Of a stretch of DNA of 8,068 nt, positions 4,926 to 8,068 are shown in pieces (positions within the stretch are counted from its first letter, which is position 1; each line of letters starts with the position of its first letter). The DNA comes from Candidatus Rokuibacteriota bacterium (GTDB taxonomy: Bacteria; Methylomirabilota; Methylomirabilia; Rokubacteriales; CSP1-6), in the NCBI GenBank assembly GCA_016177555.1, contig JACOVB010000247.1, positions 1 through 8,068 of the forward strand, given 5' to 3'. The position numbers and the translations under genes were made by a program. The notes under the pieces were generated by a model. It had not been told where the DNA came from, made no database searches, and saw only the letters and a list, made by a program, of their open reading frames with translations.

Positions 4926-6989
4926 TCATTCGATCAGCGCTTTGAAGACCCCATCCGCCGGAGCGCTGTAGAACTCGATGTTGATCTTCGTCCACAGATC
5001 GTCCGGGAGGTCGTTGAGAGCTCGGCGGGCGGCGACCGGTATCAGCACCGTGGTGGCCTGCTTGTCCACGGCAAGCTCGGCGATCGCCACGGGATTCGGG
5101 AACAGCTCCAGGGAGCCGCCAAGGTTGAGAGGACCCACGACGATCGTGCCGCCCCGCGTGCTTCGTTCCAGCAGGCCGCCGACGAGCGCCACGAGCACCG
5201 GCAGCCCGAGTCCCACGCCGGACCTGTCCGCGTCGAACGGGCGGAGCTGGATGGAGTACTCGTGCGCACGGGGATCCCGGTCGCCGACCAGCTCCTTGCC
5301 GCGGGCGTAGAGGTTCTGCTCACCCACCCTGACGCTCTCGCGGAAGGCAGGCGGCACCGGATGGTTGAGGATCCGGACCCCGCTGCCCGGCCCCACGGCG
5401 ATCTCGATCCGGTAGAGACCCGCGCCCGCTTCGCCGCTCCCCGGGCCGATTGCCCAGACCTGTCCGGGCGGCAGCGGATCATCGTCGATCGCCTCGTCGC
5501 TGTGCAGCTCCGGCGTCGCCACGAACTGCTCGACGCCGTCCCCGCCGAGCGTGAAGGAGAATTGCGTGTTGCGGAATTCGCTCTTGAGGCAGCGCTTCTG
5601 CTGCTCCTTCACGCGCCGGCGCGACTCGAGGGCAAGACGCGCGATCCACTCGAGGTCCTCATTCCCAACCGACATCTGCGGGTCGGGGAAGAGCAGCTTG
5701 ATGAGACCGGAGACCGTCTTGTTCACGCCCTCGATGTCGCGGCCGCTCAGCGCACCGCCCCAGAAGACCCGATTCTGAAGGGCGGCCACCCGGCTCGTCT
5801 GCCGCATGCGGCTCCAGCATTCGCTCAGGAAGTCGCTCACCAGCCCGAAGTGGTCCGTGAAGTGATCGTTGGGGTTCAGCTTCGGGAAGTCCCAGCCCGG
5901 AGCGTAGGCATGAATCCGGTCGTGGAAGGCGGTGTCGTCGCGCATCTCCTTGGGAAGAGGGCTCAAGAGGTGGCCGATGCGCTGCTGTTGCAGCACGTCC
6001 ACCTCGAAGTTCCCCACCATCACGATCCCGCCCTCGGCGCGGATGCTCTCCTTGCCGCGGCTGAACTCGCCTGAGGCCATGTAGCCCTTCATGATGTTGA
6101 CGCCGTCCTTCTGGTCGAAGGAGATGCCGGACACCTCGTCGAAGCAGACGACGTCGTACTGGCAGACGAGCCCCCGCTGGCCATTCGCCATGTTGACGAA
6201 CATCTTGGCCACGGTCGCCTTGCCCCCCGAGAGGAGGTGGGAGTAGGGCGAGATCTGCTGGTAGATGTGGCTCTTGCCGGTGCCACGGGGACCGAGCTCG
6301 ACCAGGTTGAAGTTGCGCTCCACGAAGGGGACCATGCGCAGGAGGGCGACTCGCTGCGCGCGCTCGTCGAGCGCCGTGGGCTCGAGGCCGGTCGAGCGGA
6401 TCAGGAAATGACGCCACTCCTCCGTCGTGAGGCCATGTCGCCCGCGGGCCAGTACATCGAGCACGTCGGGTTTCGACATCTGGATGGGACGGAGGGCCGC
6501 TATGCGGAACGGGTGCCCGTTCTTCTCCTGCGCGAGGAGCGGGTCGTACTCGAGCGTGACCTCGGCGTAGAAGCCGTCGGTCAGCATCCGCTCGTTCGCC
6601 TTGACGAGGGCGTCCCCGATCTGCACGTCGTTCAGCGTGAGGCTCGGCAGCTCCGCGACGTAGCAATCGTTCCTGGCGTCGAGCCTGGCGCGAACGATGT
6701 CGATCAGCTTGACGGAGCCGTCCTCGCGCGCCCGAGCCTTGAACAGCTCCTGGTCGCCGGTGCGAACGGTCCGGCCCTGGAGCTGCTTCTCGACGATCTC
6801 GAGCCCCTCGTCAATCTCCTTCTCGTCAGTGCTGGCACAGTAGCGGCCGAGCAGGAACTCGACGACGTAGGTCGGCACCGGGTACTGCCTCGCGTAGCGG
6901 CGTACGAGATCCTTGCGGACGAGGTAGCCGGGGAAGGCATCGGCCGCGATGCGGTCGAGGTGGTCCATCTCGATCTTGGACTGGGTCAT
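4926..6989 (-). CDS. brxL: BREX system AAA+ / Lon-like protein BrxL
   Basis: The 687 residues match the usual BrxL length. The N-terminal region (1-220) carries the conserved opening DHLDRIAADAFPG and RRYARQYPVPTYVVEFLLGRY (allowing variation at its ends). The AAA+ core has Walker A GPRGTGKS (233-240), Walker B VCFDE (281-285), a sensor segment MVGNFE (324-329) and a DRIH arginine-finger candidate (357-360). The C-terminal part (about 570-687) resembles the Lon protease domain, ending its core with TTVLIP (646-651). BrxL is the final component of type 1 BREX phage defence. It is needed for phage exclusion and is reported to form DNA-binding AAA+ rings related to MCM helicases. The positions of the Lon Ser-Lys dyad seem not to be conserved here: the DGPSAG position reads SGVGLG and the KEK lysine is not lysine. 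A proteolytic role is therefore doubtful. Its ATG overlaps the pglZ stop (ATGA), and AGGGGTGG lies upstream at 7001-6994. Confidence 0.93.
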   Translation of the reverse strand: MTQSKIEMDHLDRIAADAFPGYLVRKDLVRRYARQYPVPTYVVEFLLGRYCASTDEKEIDEGLEIVEKQLQGRTVRTGDQELFKARAREDGSVKLIDIVRARLDARNDCYVAELPSLTLNDVQIGDALVKANERMLTDGFYAEVTLEYDPLLAQEKNGHPFRIAALRPIQMSKPDVLDVLARGRHGLTTEEWRHFLIRSTGLEPTALDERAQRVALLRMVPFVERNFNLVELGPRGTGKSHIYQQISPYSHLLSGGKATVAKMFVNMANGQRGLVCQYDVVCFDEVSGISFDQKDGVNIMKGYMASGEFSRGKESIRAEGGIVMVGNFEVDVLQQQRIGHLLSPLPKEMRDDTAFHDRIHAYAPGWDFPKLNPNDHFTDHFGLVSDFLSECWSRMRQTSRVAALQNRVFWGGALSGRDIEGVNKTVSGLIKLLFPDPQMSVGNEDLEWIARLALESRRRVKEQQKRCLKSEFRNTQFSFTLGGDGVEQFVATPELHSDEAIDDDPLPPGQVWAIGPGSGEAGAGLYRIEIAVGPGSGVRILNHPVPPAFRESVRVGEQNLYARGKELVGDRDPRAHEYSIQLRPFDADRSGVGLGLPVLVALVGGLLERSTRGGTIVVGPLNLGGSLELFPNPVAIAELAVDKQATTVLIPVAARRALNDLPDDLWTKINIEFYSAPADGVFKALIE

Positions 6990-8068
6990 GAGTCCACCCC
7001 TGCTCGGGTCGGTTTGTGGGAGAGGATGTGGCCGGCTTCGTCGAGGAGGACGAGGACGAGCGTGGCCCTCTCGTGCTCGTCTCCAGCGAGCACCAGGCTG
7101 ACCGAACCATCAGCCTCCACCCGCTTGGGCGCAGCAGCGACGGAGGCGCCCGAGGGGCGCTCGAGCCGCAGGTCGGCGAGCACCGCGCCTCCCCGAGCGA
7201 CCGCCTCGACGAAGCACCGAAGGCCCCGCCAGGTGATCGACGTGATCGTAGCGGCGGTCACCGCCTCGCCGGCTCGCCCGATCAGGAGGTCGGGGGTGAG
7301 GCATTCCTGGATGCTCAGCCCGCCGTGCGCGTATTCCTCGGACTTGTTGAAGCAGGCGATCCCTGGCGCTGTTGCAAACCACTGGCTGGCATTCCAGTGC
7401 CAAGGGGCCCGGGTGACCTCGGGTGTAGATTCCCCGGCGATCACGGCGCAGCGGGACCAGCGGCTCGCGGTCAGGTGCTTGGGGAGATCGACCTTCGGGA
7501 GCCCACCGGGCAACAGGAGCCAGCCGTGGTCCGTGACCACGCGGACGGCGTTCCAGCCCGCATCCAGGAGGCCGGTGATGCGCGCGGCCAGCCGCTCGAG
7601 TTCATCGTCGATCTGGCGCGCGAGACGCGTGCCCAGCCTGTGGCCGAGGGAGTCGATCTCGCCGGACTCCACCCAGCCGTGGGCCGGATGGGACGCTGGC
7701 ACGTCGAACATGCCCTCCCCCAGAAGTTGGTAGCCCCGCTCCTGGATTGCGGCCCGGAGGTTCTGCGCGGTGGCCGGCTGGCCGCTCTTGTCGAGCGTGG
7801 CGGCAAAGTCCTCGCCCAGTGCGTTGCCGGCGATGGCGTCCGTCACGGGTGTGACGGCGGGCTTCGCGGTGGCGGTGACCGCCGGTAGCGCGGCCCAGCG
7901 GTGCCCGACGGTCACTCGACAGCCGCGTCCCTCGAGGCGCTCCGCCAGGCGCTGGCCGAGGTCGTAGCGCAGGCCGTCGGCGAAGAGGATGCAGACGTCG
8001 TCGCCCGCTGCGACCAATGGCTGCGTCCCCCGACCGGGCAGCGGCGCGCGCTCCACGGCCGCCTGGAA
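6986..8068 (-). CDS. pglZ: BREX system putative phosphatase PglZ, 5' partial (C-terminal part)
   Basis: The frame enters from the right edge and ends at TGA 6988-6986; 360 residues are visible. It contains the PglZ domain of the alkaline-phosphatase superfamily. The metal-site strand CILFADGLRYDLGQ lies at about residues 26-39 of the visible part, VVTDHGW with its Asp-His metal pair at about 177-183, and the characteristic YAHGGLSIQECLTP at about 246-259. A small beta-rich C-terminal tail (about 265-355) precedes the stop. PglZ is a core BREX and Pgl component, presumed to act as a phosphatase or nuclease-like metalloenzyme in the phage exclusion complex. The ADGLRYD pattern and the linkage to brxL point to a type 1 BREX PglZ, possibly the type B subfamily, though without the N-terminus I cannot settle this. 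The gene overlaps brxL by 4 bases, implying translational coupling. An internal GTG at 8056 is not the real start because homology continues across it. Confidence 0.9.
   Translation of the reverse strand, partial: FQAAVERAPLPGRGTQPLVAAGDDVCILFADGLRYDLGQRLAERLEGRGCRVTVGHRWAALPAVTATAKPAVTPVTDAIAGNALGEDFAATLDKSGQPATAQNLRAAIQERGYQLLGEGMFDVPASHPAHGWVESGEIDSLGHRLGTRLARQIDDELERLAARITGLLDAGWNAVRVVTDHGWLLLPGGLPKVDLPKHLTASRWSRCAVIAGESTPEVTRAPWHWNASQWFATAPGIACFNKSEEYAHGGLSIQECLTPDLLIGRAGEAVTAATITSITWRGLRCFVEAVARGGAVLADLRLERPSGASVAAAPKRVEADGSVSLVLAGDEHERATLVLVLLDEAGHILSHKPTRAGVDS

Noticed and set aside
4245..6074. Long plus-strand open frame across the transporter and brxL
   Set aside because: It crosses two real genes on opposite strands, and its translation has no domain; it is a GC-driven shadow.
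4926..6989. Housekeeping Lon protease
   Set aside because: Length, the N-terminal region, direct coupling to pglZ and the missing protease dyad fit BrxL, not Lon.
6237..7888. Plus-strand open frames opposite brxL and pglZ
   Set aside because: The opposite strand encodes clear BREX proteins with catalytic motifs; these frames are the complementary shadow.

Overview
The window is very GC-rich DNA with densely packed genes, strong purine-rich ribosome binding sites and short or overlapping gene junctions. It looks like a chromosomal stretch of a high-GC, probably uncultured bacterium. A two-domain CDC48-like ATPase, selenoprotein genes and a BREX defence locus together would fit a Rokubacteria-like or deltaproteobacterial soil lineage, but that placement is inference and no marker gene is present.

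Plus strand, 1-4842. A 5'-truncated CDC48/p97-type tandem AAA+ ATPase (1-1332) overlaps the start of a DsbA/FrnE-like thioredoxin-fold gene (1316-1933). That gene carries an in-frame TGA exactly where the first cysteine of the CPYC active site belongs (UPYC). Next is a gene of the UGSC family (1979-2533), whose in-frame TGA is the U of the U-G-S-C motif. In both genes a GC-rich hairpin with a GU-containing apical loop begins 13-16 bases after the TGA, at the place and with the loop bases expected of a bacterial SECIS element. The best reading is two consecutive selenocysteine proteins. A conventional caller would break both into fragments or call them pseudogenes. They are followed by a conserved 354-residue protein of unknown function (2555-3619) and a major facilitator transporter (3706-4842) whose visible start codon cuts into its first membrane helix. 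Spacing and Shine-Dalgarno sequences suggest that the genes from the selenoproteins to the transporter form one operon. I infer a selenium-dependent redox module in which the UPYC oxidoreductase may serve the UGSC protein, with the 354-residue protein as a possible partner enzyme.

Minus strand, 8068-4926. This is the downstream end of a BREX phage-defence operon: the C-terminal part of PglZ (8068-6986, continuing beyond the window), joined by a 4-base ATGA overlap to brxL (6989-4926). In type 1 BREX the order pglZ-brxL ends the operon, so brxC, pglX and the rest should lie beyond base 8068. The two blocks converge across an 83-base gap (4843-4925) in which I see no clear terminator. No tRNA, rRNA, insertion sequence, CRISPR array or selenocysteine machinery (selA, selB, selC, selD) is visible.
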